A DNA stretch of 64,000 bases from Streptomyces achromogenes (GCF_030816715.1 NZ_JAUSYH010000001.1:1736001-1800000), one strand, 5' to 3'. Shown: positions 1 to 10,092, counted from the first letter of the stretch. Notes: generated by a model from the sequence alone, not told the origin. Program-made: numbers and translations.

Positions 1-1283
1 TGCTCGGCGTGCACCGGGGACCAGGTGTGACCGGGCTCCCGCACGGGGTCGGGGTGCGCCTCGCGGTAGGAGTCGGCGAAGCCCGCCGTCTCGGCGGCCC
101 TCGTCACCGGCCACCCGACGTCCGGCCGGTCCAGGTGGGAGGGGCAGTTGAAGTCGCCGACGAGGACGACGGGCAGGTCGGGGCCCTCTTCGATCCGGCG
201 CAGGGCGTCCCCGAGCCGCGCGAGCCGGCCCTCCTCGTGGGCGGTCAGGGCGTCCGCGGCGAGCCCGTCGAAGGCGGCCTCGTAGGGCCCGTAGGGCGCG
301 CAGTCCAGGTGGACCGTCCACACGTCCACCTCCACCTCCACGTCCGCGTCCACCTCGCCGCCACGGACCCGGATCCGGGCGCCCGCCGCTCCGTAGAAGC
401 CCACGTCCGGGTCGCCGAGGGCGGCCGTGACCGGGTGGCGGCTGATGATCCCCAGGTTCTCCCCGGCCCGGTGGTGGTGCCAGCCGAGGGCCTCGGCGAG
501 CTCCTCGGCGGCGCTGCCGTACGTCTCCTGGAGGCCGACCACGTCCACGTCGGCCTCGGTGAGTACCTTGAGCTGCTTGGCCCGGTGGTCGCGGACCTTG
601 GTTCCCCCGTACCAGAGGTTCCACGTCATGACGCGAAGCCGGCGCGGCAGCAGGGAGCGGAGCCGGTCGGGGGTGACGCCTTCCAGACCGGCCACGACGG
701 TCCGTCCGGGGGCCGGCGCGATCGGCGCGAGCGAAGGCACCGCCAGCACCGCGCACCCGGCCGCCTCGGCGGAGGCCACCCCGGTCTCGGTGTCCTCGAC
801 GGCGACACAGGCCGCGGGGTCGACGCCGAGGGCGGCGCAGGCCGCGAGGTAGGGGTCGGGGGCGGGCTTGGTGTGCTCGGTGTCGTCGGCGGTGACGGTG
901 ACGGCGAACCGGCTCGCGCCGAGCGCGTCGAGCACGAGGTCGGCGACCGCCCGGGGCGACGCGGTCACCAGCGCCGTCGGCACGCGCTCCCTGGCCAGGG
1001 CGTCGAGCAGGGCGAGCGCGCCGGGGCGCGGCACGACGCCGGCGCGCACGCGGTCCGCGAACTCGCGGTGCAGCGCCCCGGCGAGGCCCGCCGCCGGCCG
1101 GCCGGTGCCGGCGGCCAGCCAGCGGGCGGTGTGTTCGACGGGGCGGCCGAGCACCTCCGGCCGGTCCGCCTCGGTCAGCGGCCGTCCGGCGACCCGTTCC
1201 ACCGCCTCCCACCACACCCGCTCGGTGTCGACGAGCGTGCCGTCCATGTCGAACAGGGCGGCCTGGAGCGGGAGTCGGGTCAC
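1..1283 (-). CDS. HAD phosphatase fused to an endonuclease/exonuclease/phosphatase domain (3' end cut by window edge)
   Basis: One uninterrupted frame runs leftward from a GTG at 1283 to the window edge. Residues 1 to about 215 are a HAD subfamily IA phosphatase: motif I FDMDGT near residue 11, motif II TAS, motif III lysine in TKPAPDPY, and motif IV VEDTETG. From about 629 leftward the same frame reads an exonuclease/phosphatase (EEP) domain: MTWNLWYGG, VGLQET, GIISRHPV, VHLD and VGDFN, the usual Mg-binding and catalytic blocks of DNase I/sphingomyelinase-type enzymes. No signal peptide is visible, so it should be cytoplasmic. It lies 22 bases after the ABC ATPase and probably ends that operon. 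Inference: the EEP half opens a phosphodiester and the HAD half removes the phosphate. A phosphonatase-like role for the HAD half alone is possible, but the second domain argues for a diester. Confidence 0.85.
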   Translation of the reverse strand, partial: MTRLPLQAALFDMDGTLVDTERVWWEAVERVAGRPLTEADRPEVLGRPVEHTARWLAAGTGRPAAGLAGALHREFADRVRAGVVPRPGALALLDALARERVPTALVTASPRAVADLVLDALGASRFAVTVTADDTEHTKPAPDPYLAACAALGVDPAACVAVEDTETGVASAEAAGCAVLAVPSLAPIAPAPGRTVVAGLEGVTPDRLRSLLPRRLRVMTWNLWYGGTKVRDHRAKQLKVLTEADVDVVGLQETYGSAAEELAEALGWHHHRAGENLGIISRHPVTAALGDPDVGFYGAAGARIRVRGGEVDADVEVEVDVWTVHLDCAPYGPYEAAFDGLAADALTAHEEGRLARLGDALRRIEEGPDLPVVLVGDFNCPSHLDRPDVGWPVTRAAETAGFADSYREAHPDPVREPGHTWSPVHAE

Positions 1284-1305
1284 GGTTTCCTCTTTCGGCA
1301 CGGGA

Positions 1306-2385
1306 TCAGGAAGCACGTTCGGCCACGAGCACGGGGCGGTCCGGCAGTGACACGGTCACCGTCGTCCCCGCCGCGAGTTCGGCGGCCTCGTGGGCGGGCA
1401 GGTCGGCCTTGACCTCGGTGCCGTCGGCGAGCCGCACGGTGAGCCGGACGGCCGCGCCCAGGAAGGAGCCGGCGACGACGCGGGCGTCTCCGGCGGCCTC
1501 GGCCCGCACCCGCACCGCCTCCGGCCGCACCAGGACGTCCACCTCGGTCACGGCCGGCACCCGGCCGTCGACGGGCAGCCGCCGCCCGAGCACCTCGACT
1601 CCGTCGCCGTCCAGGTGTCCCGGGATCCGGCTCGTCGTGCCCACGAACTCGGCGACGAAGGCCGTGACGGGCCTGCCGTACAACTCCGCCGGGGCGGCGC
1701 ACTGTTCGAGGCGTCCGGCGTGCATCACGGCGACCCGGTCCGCCATGGACAGGGCCTCCTCCTGGTCGTGGGTGACGAACAGGGTGGTGATGCCGAGCTC
1801 CTGCTGGAGCCGCCGGATCTCCTCGCGCAGGGTCAGCCGCACCTTGGCGTCGAGCGCGGAGAGCGGCTCGTCCAGGAGCAGGACCCGCGGGCGCAGGGCG
1901 AGCGCGCGGGCCAGCGCGATGCGCTGCTGCTGACCGCCGGAGAGCTGGTGCGGGAACCGCGCGCCCTTGTCGGCGAGGCCCACGAGGTCCAGCAACTCCG
2001 CGGCCCTCGCCCGCCGTTGGGGACCGCGCACTTTGCGCATCCGCAGCCCGAAGGCCACGTTGTCGAGCGCGTCGAGGTGCGGGAAGAGGCTGTACGACTG
2101 GAAGACCATTCCGGCGTCCCGGCGGTGGGCCGGGACCCGGGTGACGTCCTCGCCGTCGACGAGCACCGCACCGGAGTCGGGGTGTTCGAATCCGGCGAGC
2201 ACCCGCAGCGCGGTGGTCTTGCCGCAGCCGGAGGGGCCGAGCAGGGCGAGGAGTTCACCCGGCCGGACGGTGAGGTCGAGGCCGTCGAGGGCGACGGTCG
2301 GACCGAACTCCCGCCGCAGCCCCCGGAATTCGACGGTCGCCGCCTGCATCGCGGCCTTGGTCGCTGTCGTATCGAGCACGGTCAT
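1306..2385 (-). CDS. ABC transporter ATP-binding protein (PotA/FbpC/PhnT-like)
   Basis: This is the 359-residue nucleotide-binding subunit of an importer. Visible motifs are Walker A GPSGCGKTT near residue 52, signature LSGGQQQR, Walker B VLLLDEP and the switch histidine in FVTHDQEEA. The C-terminal 110 residues form a TOBE-like regulatory domain, as in the spermidine, ferric iron and 2-aminoethylphosphonate importers. It starts 4 bases after the stop of the upstream permease, so the two are co-transcribed. The motifs do not fix the substrate. The phosphatase/phosphodiesterase fusion downstream suggests an organophosphorus compound, which is inference only. Confidence 0.92.
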   Translation of the reverse strand: MTVLDTTATKAAMQAATVEFRGLRREFGPTVALDGLDLTVRPGELLALLGPSGCGKTTALRVLAGFEHPDSGAVLVDGEDVTRVPAHRRDAGMVFQSYSLFPHLDALDNVAFGLRMRKVRGPQRRARAAELLDLVGLADKGARFPHQLSGGQQQRIALARALALRPRVLLLDEPLSALDAKVRLTLREEIRRLQQELGITTLFVTHDQEEALSMADRVAVMHAGRLEQCAAPAELYGRPVTAFVAEFVGTTSRIPGHLDGDGVEVLGRRLPVDGRVPAVTEVDVLVRPEAVRVRAEAAGDARVVAGSFLGAAVRLTVRLADGTEVKADLPAHEAAELAAGTTVTVSLPDRPVLVAERAS

Positions 2386-2389
2386 GGGT

Positions 2390-3202
2390 TCATCCCCGGG
2401 AAGTAGGACGGGTGCGCCCGCCGAAACCGGCGAGGACGAGGAGGAGTGCCCAGGTCACGAGCAGGCTGAGCACGGACACGGCGACGGACAGCTGGGCCTG
2501 CGAGCCGCTGACGTTCACGATCCAGACGGCGAAGGGCCGGAAGCCGAGCAGTTGCGCCACGGTGAACTCACCGAGCACCAGGGCCAGGGTGAGGAAGGAG
2601 GCGTTGAGCAGCGCGCCGCGCAGGTTGGGCAGCACGGCCCTGACCAGCGCCTGCGGCCAGCCGGCGCCGCAGCTGCGGGCGGCCTCGACGAGGGTGCGCA
2701 CATCGACGGAGCGCAGTCCCGCGTCCAGGGCGCGGTACACGAACGGCAGCGCCATCACCACGTACGCCAGCACGAGGACGACCGGGAAACCGGGGTCCTG
2801 GATCGCCACGAACGTCTGGAACAGCGGGGTGCGCGAGAAATGCTCGGGACCCCACTTCAGCACCGTTCCGATGCCGGCGACGAACGCGATGGGCGGCACC
2901 ACCAGCGGAAGCGAGCACACCACCTCGACGACCGGCCGCAGCCGGGGCGAGCCCAGCCGCAGCGCCACCATGGCGGGCACCATCAGCAGCAGGACGACGG
3001 CGATGGTGGCGGCGGCCAGCTCCAGCGAGAGCAGCAGACTGGCCCCGAAGCCGTCGGTGGCGAAGATCTGCGTGTAGGCGTCGAAGGTGACGCCCTGCCC
3101 GGGCACGTCGACGGTGAAGACGACCGACGCGGCCAGCGGCACCAGGAAGTACAGTCCGGCGAGGCCGAGGACACCCCACCGCCACAGGTTCAGGCGAGCC
3201 AT
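2390..3202 (-). CDS. ABC transporter permease (second membrane subunit)
   Basis: A 270-residue inner-membrane subunit with about six hydrophobic segments, beginning WGVLGLAGLYFLVPLAASVVF. A typical binding-protein-dependent permease (EAA-type) loop falls around EAARSCGAGWPQALVRAVLP. The start overlaps the end of the other permease gene by 13 bases, indicating translational coupling. With the ATPase and the lipoprotein it completes a heteromeric importer of the Fe3+/spermidine/phosphonate class. The loop should contact the ATPase. Family membership is clear; the substrate is not. Confidence 0.9.
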   Translation of the reverse strand: MARLNLWRWGVLGLAGLYFLVPLAASVVFTVDVPGQGVTFDAYTQIFATDGFGASLLLSLELAAATIAVVLLLMVPAMVALRLGSPRLRPVVEVVCSLPLVVPPIAFVAGIGTVLKWGPEHFSRTPLFQTFVAIQDPGFPVVLVLAYVVMALPFVYRALDAGLRSVDVRTLVEAARSCGAGWPQALVRAVLPNLRGALLNASFLTLALVLGEFTVAQLLGFRPFAVWIVNVSGSQAQLSVAVSVLSLLVTWALLLVLAGFGGRTRPTSRG

Positions 3203-4086
3203 CGCGCGCTCCGTCGTTGCAGGGGCAGGTACACGGCCATGACCAGTCCGGCGACCAGGACCATGTCGAGGCTGAGGGCCAGCGCCACGTTCTCCTGCCC
3301 GACGAGGACGTTGCCGGAGATGGCGTCGGCGATCTGGAGGGTGACCAGCGGGATGGAACTGCCCACCATGGCCGCGGCGGTGGCGTACGCGGCGAAGGCG
3401 CTGCCGAAGAGCAGCACGAGGCCGCCGAGCAGCGAGGGCAGCAGAACGGGCAGGGCGACGTGCCGCCAGTACTGCGCGGACGTCGCGCCGTTGTTCTGCG
3501 CCGCCTCACGCCACTGGGAGCGCAGTCCCTCCAGGGCGGGGGTGATGGTGAGCACCATCAGCGGGATGAGGAAGTACAGGTAGACGATCACCAGTCCCCA
3601 GAAGCTGTACAGGTCCCAGCCCCGGTCGGTGAGACCGAACTGCCGGGTCAGCACACCCGCGTTGCCGAGCGTGGCGACGAAGGCGAACGCCAGCGGGACC
3701 CCGCCGAAGTTGGCCAGCACCCCGGAGGCGGTGAGCACGGCCTCGCGCAGCGCGCGGAAGCGGGAGGTCACGACGGCCTGGGCGAGCGGCAGCCCGAGCA
3801 GGGCCCCCAGCGCGGCCGACACGGCGGACAGTTTCACGCTGCCGAGCAGGGCCGTCAGATACGCGCCCCGCAGGGAGGCCGTCAGGTTGTCGGCCGTGTA
3901 GGACGTGGCGCCCGTGGCCGGGTCCTTGGCGGTGAACGCGCCGTCCAGCATGGCCACGGCGGGCAGTCCGAAAGCGAGCGCGGTGAAGGCGAGCAGCGGG
4001 ACGACGGCGAGCCAGCCGAGGGCACGGCGCCGCCGCTTCACCAGAGCGGCGGCCGCCGTGTCGACCCGTACGGCGGTGGTGGTCAT
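3190..4086 (-). CDS. ABC transporter permease (first membrane subunit)
   Basis: A 298-residue permease. The ATG at 4086 overlaps the TGA of the binding-protein gene (ATGA), which decides the start; an in-frame upstream extension is only the shadow of that gene. About six membrane segments are visible, the first at residues 18-37. A coupling loop lies around REAAQNNGATSAQYWRHVALP, in the usual EAA position. It pairs with the next permease to form the channel. Order binding protein, permease, permease, ATPase is standard for this importer class. Confidence 0.9.
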   Translation of the reverse strand: MTTTAVRVDTAAAALVKRRRRALGWLAVVPLLAFTALAFGLPAVAMLDGAFTAKDPATGATSYTADNLTASLRGAYLTALLGSVKLSAVSAALGALLGLPLAQAVVTSRFRALREAVLTASGVLANFGGVPLAFAFVATLGNAGVLTRQFGLTDRGWDLYSFWGLVIVYLYFLIPLMVLTITPALEGLRSQWREAAQNNGATSAQYWRHVALPVLLPSLLGGLVLLFGSAFAAYATAAAMVGSSIPLVTLQIADAISGNVLVGQENVALALSLDMVLVAGLVMAVYLPLQRRSARWLA

Positions 4087-5240
4087 CCGGAGACGGCCTT
4101 GGCCCAGCCCTGCCCGAGGACCGTCTTGGCCTTGCTCTGCTGGGCCTCGGTCGGGAAGGCGGGCGTCCCGGACACCTCGGGCAGCTTGGCGGCCGCCGCC
4201 TTGTCGAGGGTGCCGGCCTTCTCCATGGCGGTCATCAGGGCCGGCCGGGCGTACCCCTTGAGCCACAGGTTCTGGCCCTCGGCGCTGTAGAGGTACTCCT
4301 GCCACAGGCGGGCCGTCGCCGGGTGCGGGGCGTCCTTGTTGATCGCCTGGGAGTAGTACTGGGAGAACTGGCCGTCGCTCGGCACGGACACCTTCCAGTC
4401 GACGCCCTTGGACGTGAACTCGTCGGCGTATCCGGCGTTGAGGTAGTCCCAGTCGATGCTGATGGGCGTCTCGCCCTTCTCGACGGTGGCCGGGGTCGAC
4501 TCGACGGGCGTGTAGTTGCCGTTCTTCTTCAGCTTGGCGAAGAAGTCGAGGCCGGGCTGGATGTCGTCGAAGGAGCCGCCGCCCGCGAGGGCCGCCGCGT
4601 AGACGCCGCCGAACGCGGAGCCGGACTTGGTGGGGTTGCCGTTGAGGGCGACCTGACCCTTGTACTGCGGCTTGAGGAGGTCCGCGAAGGTGGTGGGGCA
4701 GGCCTTGACGCGCTTGGCGTCGCAGCCGATGGAGATGTAGCCGCCGTAGTCGTTGTACCAGCGGGCCTGCGCGTCCTTCTGGCCCTCGGGGATGTCCGCG
4801 AAGGAGGCCACCTTGTAGGGGGCGAGCAGCCCTTGCTGGGCGGCGCTCAGCGCGAAGGAGCTCCCGAGATCGAGGACGTCCGGCGCGCGGTCCTGGCCCT
4901 TGCGGGAGGTGACGGCGTTGATCTCGTCCTGGCTCGCGCCGTCCGGGTTCTCGACCGCGACCTTGATGCCGTACTTCTTCTGGAACCCGTCGATGAGGGC
5001 GCCGTAGTTGGCCCAGTCGCGGGGCAGCGCGATGGCGTTGAGCGTGCCCTCCTTCTTCGCCGCCTTCACCAGCGCCTCGAGTCCGCCGAAGTCGGCGGCG
5101 GAGGTGGCGGTGGCGGCGTTCTTGCCGTCGGCGGTGGTGGAGGTGGTGTCGGGGGCGGCGCCACAGGCGCTCAGGGCGAGTGCGGCGACGGCGGCAAGGG
5201 CGCCGCCACGGACGGCGGTTCTCGGCAGGGGCACGGTCAC
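4083..5240 (-). CDS. ABC transporter substrate-binding lipoprotein
   Basis: A 385-residue extracellular binding protein. I chose the GTG at 5240 because GGAGA lies 5 bases upstream and it gives a proper lipoprotein signal: basic start, hydrophobic AALAALALSAC-type core, and a lipobox ending at a cysteine near residue 24, followed by a Thr/Ala-rich linker. The mature part resembles extracellular solute-binding proteins of the iron, thiamine and 2-aminoethylphosphonate importers. It is the first gene of the operon, 52 bases downstream of a perfect 18-base palindrome and facing a GntR regulator. The ligand cannot be read from sequence. Confidence 0.88.
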   Translation of the reverse strand: MTVPLPRTAVRGGALAAVAALALSACGAAPDTTSTTADGKNAATATSAADFGGLEALVKAAKKEGTLNAIALPRDWANYGALIDGFQKKYGIKVAVENPDGASQDEINAVTSRKGQDRAPDVLDLGSSFALSAAQQGLLAPYKVASFADIPEGQKDAQARWYNDYGGYISIGCDAKRVKACPTTFADLLKPQYKGQVALNGNPTKSGSAFGGVYAAALAGGGSFDDIQPGLDFFAKLKKNGNYTPVESTPATVEKGETPISIDWDYLNAGYADEFTSKGVDWKVSVPSDGQFSQYYSQAINKDAPHPATARLWQEYLYSAEGQNLWLKGYARPALMTAMEKAGTLDKAAAAKLPEVSGTPAFPTEAQQSKAKTVLGQGWAKAVSG

Positions 5241-5291
5241 GGCTTCTCCAGGGGACGCGCGAGAATGCAGCAGACAGGGCGGGATGAGACG

Positions 5292-5309
5292 AACTTGTCT
5301 GAACAAGTT
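5292..5309. promoter_or_regulatory. Palindromic operator between the ABC operon and the GntR gene
   Basis: AACTTGT-CTGA-ACAAGTT is a perfect 7+7 inverted repeat with a 4-base centre. Its core TGTCTGAACA has the form of HutC-subfamily GntR operators (compare the GGTCTAGACC core of DasR sites). It sits 52 bases upstream of the lipoprotein start and about 150 bases from the regulator. A second, weaker element, CTGTGTACAG at 5431-5440, lies just before the regulator gene, after a possible -10 TAGGCT at 5418-5423. Confidence 0.65.
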
Positions 5310-5461
5310 GGCCCCAGTACGCACGCCGCTGATGTCCCCTCGGTAAACACCGGCGAAACCCTGTGCCCTGATTTCACGGACAGTTGCGACGTCCGCCGAA
5401 CGGTCCGACAGGTCGACTAGGCTGGTCAAACTGTGTACAGCCGTCGACGCAGAGGGGAAGC

Positions 5462-6202
5462 ATGGCCGCGCGACACGAGGAGATCGCCGACGAGCTGCGC
5501 CGGGCGATCGACCGCGGAGAGTACGCGGTCGGCGCGCGGCTGCCCGCCGAAACCGACCTCGCGGCGCACTACGGCGTCTCCCGCGGCACGGTCCGCCAGG
5601 CCGTGGCGGCGCTGACCGCCGAGGGACTCATCGGCTCCCGCCAGGGCGCCCGCCGGGTGGTCCTGGCCAGCCGCCGCAGCCAGAGCTTCGCCGAGCTGCG
5701 CAGCTTCGCCCAATGGGCGCGCGCGATGGGCCGTGAGGCGAGTGGCCGGGTGGTCGCACAGGAGTACCGCCCGGCCACCGCGGAGGACGCCGTGCATCTC
5801 CATCTGCGCGCCGGCACGCCCCTGTTGCGCGTCCTGCGGCTGCGCGGCCTGGACGGCGAGCCGGTGCTCGTGGAGCGGACCGTGTACGCGGACTGGATCT
5901 CCCCGGCCGTCGAGGCGATCGAGCCGGACTGCCCGTCGGTGACCCAGCGCCTCCTCGACGACACCGGCCTGGTCTTCGCCTACGGCGAGCACGTCATCGA
6001 CGCGGTGGCGGCGGGCGCCCGGGACGCCGACCTGCTCGGCGTGCGCCGCACGAGCCCCCTGCTGCGGGTCCGCCGGGTCACGACGACCCGCGAGGGCCGA
6101 CCGGTGGAGTGGTCGGACGACCGCTACCGCCCGGACGCCGTCAGCTTCAGCGTGCACAACTCGATAGGGAACAACGCCCTGGCCCGCAAGACGGCCGAGT
6201 AG
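5462..6202 (+). CDS. GntR family regulator, HutC subfamily
   Basis: A 246-residue repressor-type protein. Residues 1-70 form the winged helix (DELRRAIDRGEY, LPAETDLAAHYGVSRGTVRQA, GLIGSRQGARRVV). Residues 90-235 form a UTRA ligand-binding domain (FAQWARAMGREASGRVV, PLLRVRRV). The ATG at 5462 is preceded by AGGGGAA; an upstream in-frame extension lacks a binding site and family similarity. It is divergent from the ABC operon and probably senses the imported compound or its breakdown product, binding the 5292-5309 palindrome. HutC proteins usually repress and are released by ligand. Confidence 0.9.
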   Translation: MAARHEEIADELRRAIDRGEYAVGARLPAETDLAAHYGVSRGTVRQAVAALTAEGLIGSRQGARRVVLASRRSQSFAELRSFAQWARAMGREASGRVVAQEYRPATAEDAVHLHLRAGTPLLRVLRLRGLDGEPVLVERTVYADWISPAVEAIEPDCPSVTQRLLDDTGLVFAYGEHVIDAVAAGARDADLLGVRRTSPLLRVRRVTTTREGRPVEWSDDRYRPDAVSFSVHNSIGNNALARKTAE

Positions 6203-6233
6203 GCCGCCGCGGGCCCGCTCGACGCGGATCGGA

Positions 6234-6686
6234 TCAGGTCGGCGAGCCCGCGGAGAAGCGGCGCAGCAGCGGGGAGAGCACCAGCACGGACTTCGTCCGC
6301 TCCACGAACGGCTCGCCCGCGATGCGCTCCAGCACGCGCTCGAAGTGGCGCATGTCGGCGGCGAAGACCTGGGCCACCGCGTCCGCCTCCCCGGTGACGG
6401 TGGAGGCGGCGACGACCTCCTGGTAGCGCTCGAGACCGCGTTGGATGGTCTCCGGGGAGGTGTTGCGCCGGCAGTAGATCTCGACGAAGCCCTCGGTCTC
6501 CCAGCCGAGGGCGGCAGGGTCGACCCGCACGGTGAAGCCGGTGATGGCGCCGGTGGCCCGCAGCCGGTCCACGCGCCGTTTCACGGCGGGCGCGGACAGG
6601 CCGACCAGCTGCCCGATGTCCGCGAAGGAGCGGCGGGCGTCCTCGGCGAGGGCGTGCACGATGCGTTCGTCGAGATCGTTCAGCAC
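6234..6686 (-). CDS. Lrp/AsnC family transcriptional regulator
   Basis: A 150-residue feast/famine regulator. A GTG at 6686 gives VLNDLDERIVHALAEDARRSF, the usual N terminus of the family; an earlier in-frame ATG would only add translated permease sequence. The helix-turn-helix is DIGQLVGLSAPAVKRRVDRL near residues 22-42, followed by an effector-binding RAM domain. The gene starts 10 bases after the permease stop, so it probably belongs to one transcript with it. Inference: an amino acid moved by the permease is the effector. Confidence 0.88.
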   Translation of the reverse strand: MLNDLDERIVHALAEDARRSFADIGQLVGLSAPAVKRRVDRLRATGAITGFTVRVDPAALGWETEGFVEIYCRRNTSPETIQRGLERYQEVVAASTVTGEADAVAQVFAADMRHFERVLERIAGEPFVERTKSVLVLSPLLRRFSAGSPT

Positions 6687-6696
6687 AGTGGGTCGT

Positions 6697-8172
6697 TCAC
6701 TTCTCGGATGGCGCGGGGGTCGCGAGTCGGGAGCGGCGGTGGCCGTAAAGGAAGTAGAACACGAGCCCGACCCCCATCCAGACACCGAACACCACCCAGG
6801 TGACGGCCGACAGGCTGCCCATCATCCAGACGCACAAGCCGAAGCCCAGGGCCGGCAGGACCGGGGACAGCGGAACCCGGAAGGTCCGCGGCATCTCGGG
6901 ACGGGTCCGGCGCAGCACCACGACCGCGATGTTGACGAGGCCGAACGCGAACAGCGTCCCGATACTGGTGGCGTCCGCCAGCCGGCCCAAGGGGATCGCG
7001 GCGGCCAGCACCCCGCAGAACAGCGACACGATCACCGTGTTGGCGCGGGGCGTGCCGGTCCTCGGGTGGACGCGGGAGAACACCTGGGGCACCAGACCGT
7101 CCCGGGACATCGCGAACAGGATGCGGGTCTGGCCGTACAGCACGGTCAGGACGACGCTCGCGATGGCGATGACCGCGCAGAAGGCGAGGAGGGTGCCCCA
7201 GAAGGACTGGCCGGTCACCTCCCGCATGATCTGCGAGAGCGCGGCCTCGGAGTCGCCGAACCGCTGCCAGGGCTTGGCGCCCACGGCGACGGCCGCGACG
7301 AGGACGTACAGCGCCGTCACGATGACGAGCGACAGCATGATCGCGCGGGGCAGGTCGCGCTGCGCGTTCTTCGCCTCCTCGCCGGCGGTGGAGGCGGCGT
7401 CGAAGCCGATGTACGAGAAGAACAGCGTCGCTCCGGCCGCGCTGACGCCCGCCATGCCGAGCGGCATGAAGTGCGCGTAGTTGCCGGAGCGGAAACCCTG
7501 GACGCCGATGGCGCAGAACAGCACCAGCGCGGCGATCTTCACGGCCACCATGACGGTGTTGGCGCGTGCCGACTCCTTGGCGCCGCCCAGCAGGAACGCC
7601 ATGGCCAGCAGGACGACGAGCAGGGCGGGCAGGTTGAAGACGCCCCCGTCGCCCGGCGGCGCGGACAGCACGTCGGGGATGGTCACGCCGATCGTCCCGT
7701 CGAGCAGTTCGTTGAGGTACTCGCCCCACCCGACGGCGACGGCGGCGACCGAGACGCCGTACTCCAGCACCAGACACCAGCCGCAGACCCAGGCGATCAG
7801 CTCGCCCATCGTTGCGTATGCGTACGAGTACGAGGACCCGGCGACCGGGATCGTGCCGGCCAGCTCGGCATAGGACAGCGCGGAGAAGAGCGCGGTGAGA
7901 CCGGCGATCACGAACGAGAGGGTGACGGCCGGACCGGCCTTGGGGACGGCTTCGCCGAGGACGACGAAGATGCCGGTGCCGAGCGTGGCACCAATGCTGA
8001 TCATGGTGAGCTGCCACAGTCCGAGGGTGCGCCGGAGGGTGCCTCCCTCCCCCTGGCCGCCCTCGGCCACCAGGCGTTCCACGGGTTTGCGCCGCATGAG
8101 CCGCGCGACGGCCCCCGGGCGTGCCGAGGCGGTGTGACTGCTCTGCTGCGCGGGTGCGCCTTGGTCGAGCAC
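6697..8172 (-). CDS. Amino acid permease, APC superfamily (cationic amino acid transporter-like)
   Basis: A 491-residue membrane protein with about 12 hydrophobic segments. The first carries GATLGTGIF at residues 61-69, the unwound-helix substrate motif of APC transporters. YAELAGTIPVAGSSYSYAY and FFSYIGFDAASTAGEEAKN match the CAT/YfnA branch. The GTG at 8172 has AAGGAG 7 bases upstream, a clear start; the much longer upstream frame is non-coding. It is followed by an AsnC-type regulator. A palindrome cluster 150-190 bases upstream is a candidate operator. Confidence 0.9.
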   Translation of the reverse strand: MLDQGAPAQQSSHTASARPGAVARLMRRKPVERLVAEGGQGEGGTLRRTLGLWQLTMISIGATLGTGIFVVLGEAVPKAGPAVTLSFVIAGLTALFSALSYAELAGTIPVAGSSYSYAYATMGELIAWVCGWCLVLEYGVSVAAVAVGWGEYLNELLDGTIGVTIPDVLSAPPGDGGVFNLPALLVVLLAMAFLLGGAKESARANTVMVAVKIAALVLFCAIGVQGFRSGNYAHFMPLGMAGVSAAGATLFFSYIGFDAASTAGEEAKNAQRDLPRAIMLSLVIVTALYVLVAAVAVGAKPWQRFGDSEAALSQIMREVTGQSFWGTLLAFCAVIAIASVVLTVLYGQTRILFAMSRDGLVPQVFSRVHPRTGTPRANTVIVSLFCGVLAAAIPLGRLADATSIGTLFAFGLVNIAVVVLRRTRPEMPRTFRVPLSPVLPALGFGLCVWMMGSLSAVTWVVFGVWMGVGLVFYFLYGHRRSRLATPAPSEK

Positions 8173-8319
8173 GCGCTGACTCCTTCGTCGCTGCCTCTCG
8201 GCGCGACGGGGACCGGCGGCGCACCCGCGCGAGCGGGAACCCACCGAGCGGGGTCCCCGCCACGCCACGTACAGCGCACGACTGTACGAGCAGGGCCGTA
8301 GCGCTCGTAATGCTGCAAC

Positions 8320-8365
8320 CTTGCGCGCACACGCAAGATCGTTGCGTCTGTCGCACGAAGGTGCG
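8320..8365. promoter_or_regulatory. Palindrome cluster upstream of the permease (candidate Lrp/AsnC site)
   Basis: CTTGCG-CGCACA-CGCAAG is a perfect 18-base inverted repeat at 8320-8337. It is followed at 8342-8359 by a related TTGCG...CACGAA element and at 8352-8365 by CGCAC-GAAG-GTGCG. The block is bracketed by TGCAAC (8314) and GTTGCA (about 8371). Repeated, helically phased sites are typical of Lrp-family binding. The remainder of the 349-base gap 8173-8521 holds the guaB1 hairpin and no coding signal. Confidence 0.45.
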
Positions 8366-8421
8366 TGTTCGTTGCAGGCCGGCTGAACGCACCCCGTCCT
8401 GGGGCCGTGAGGCCTCCGCTT

Positions 8422-8497
8422 CGCGGCTCCGCCGGGGCGGGCGCGACCGGCCCCGGCGGACCGGCACCCGACGGCCGGCCCCACCGGCGGAGCCGCG
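8422..8497 (-). terminator. Large inverted repeat downstream of the guaB1-type gene
   Basis: CGCGGCTCCGCCGG (8422-8435) and its exact complement (8484-8497) flank a 48-base GC-rich loop just after the gene ending at 8522. There is no T run, as is common for Streptomyces terminators. It could equally be a processing or stability hairpin. Confidence 0.45.
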
Positions 8498-8521
8498 ACG
8501 CGCAGACCTACCGGCTCGGAC

Positions 8522-10003
<1,482 letters not shown>

Positions 10004-10092
10004 TCAGCCAGGGGGAGAAGCACGTACTTCATTCTCCCACGAAGGCGGCGATGTGATGCCCGGACGGAACGTCCAAGCAGCTCACCGGGGTG

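Noticed and set aside
9..1412. Long rightward open frame of 467 codons
   Set aside because: It is the antisense shadow of the HAD-phosphodiesterase fusion and its ATPase neighbour; composition is Arg/Gly-rich nonsense, and the minus strand carries all family motifs.
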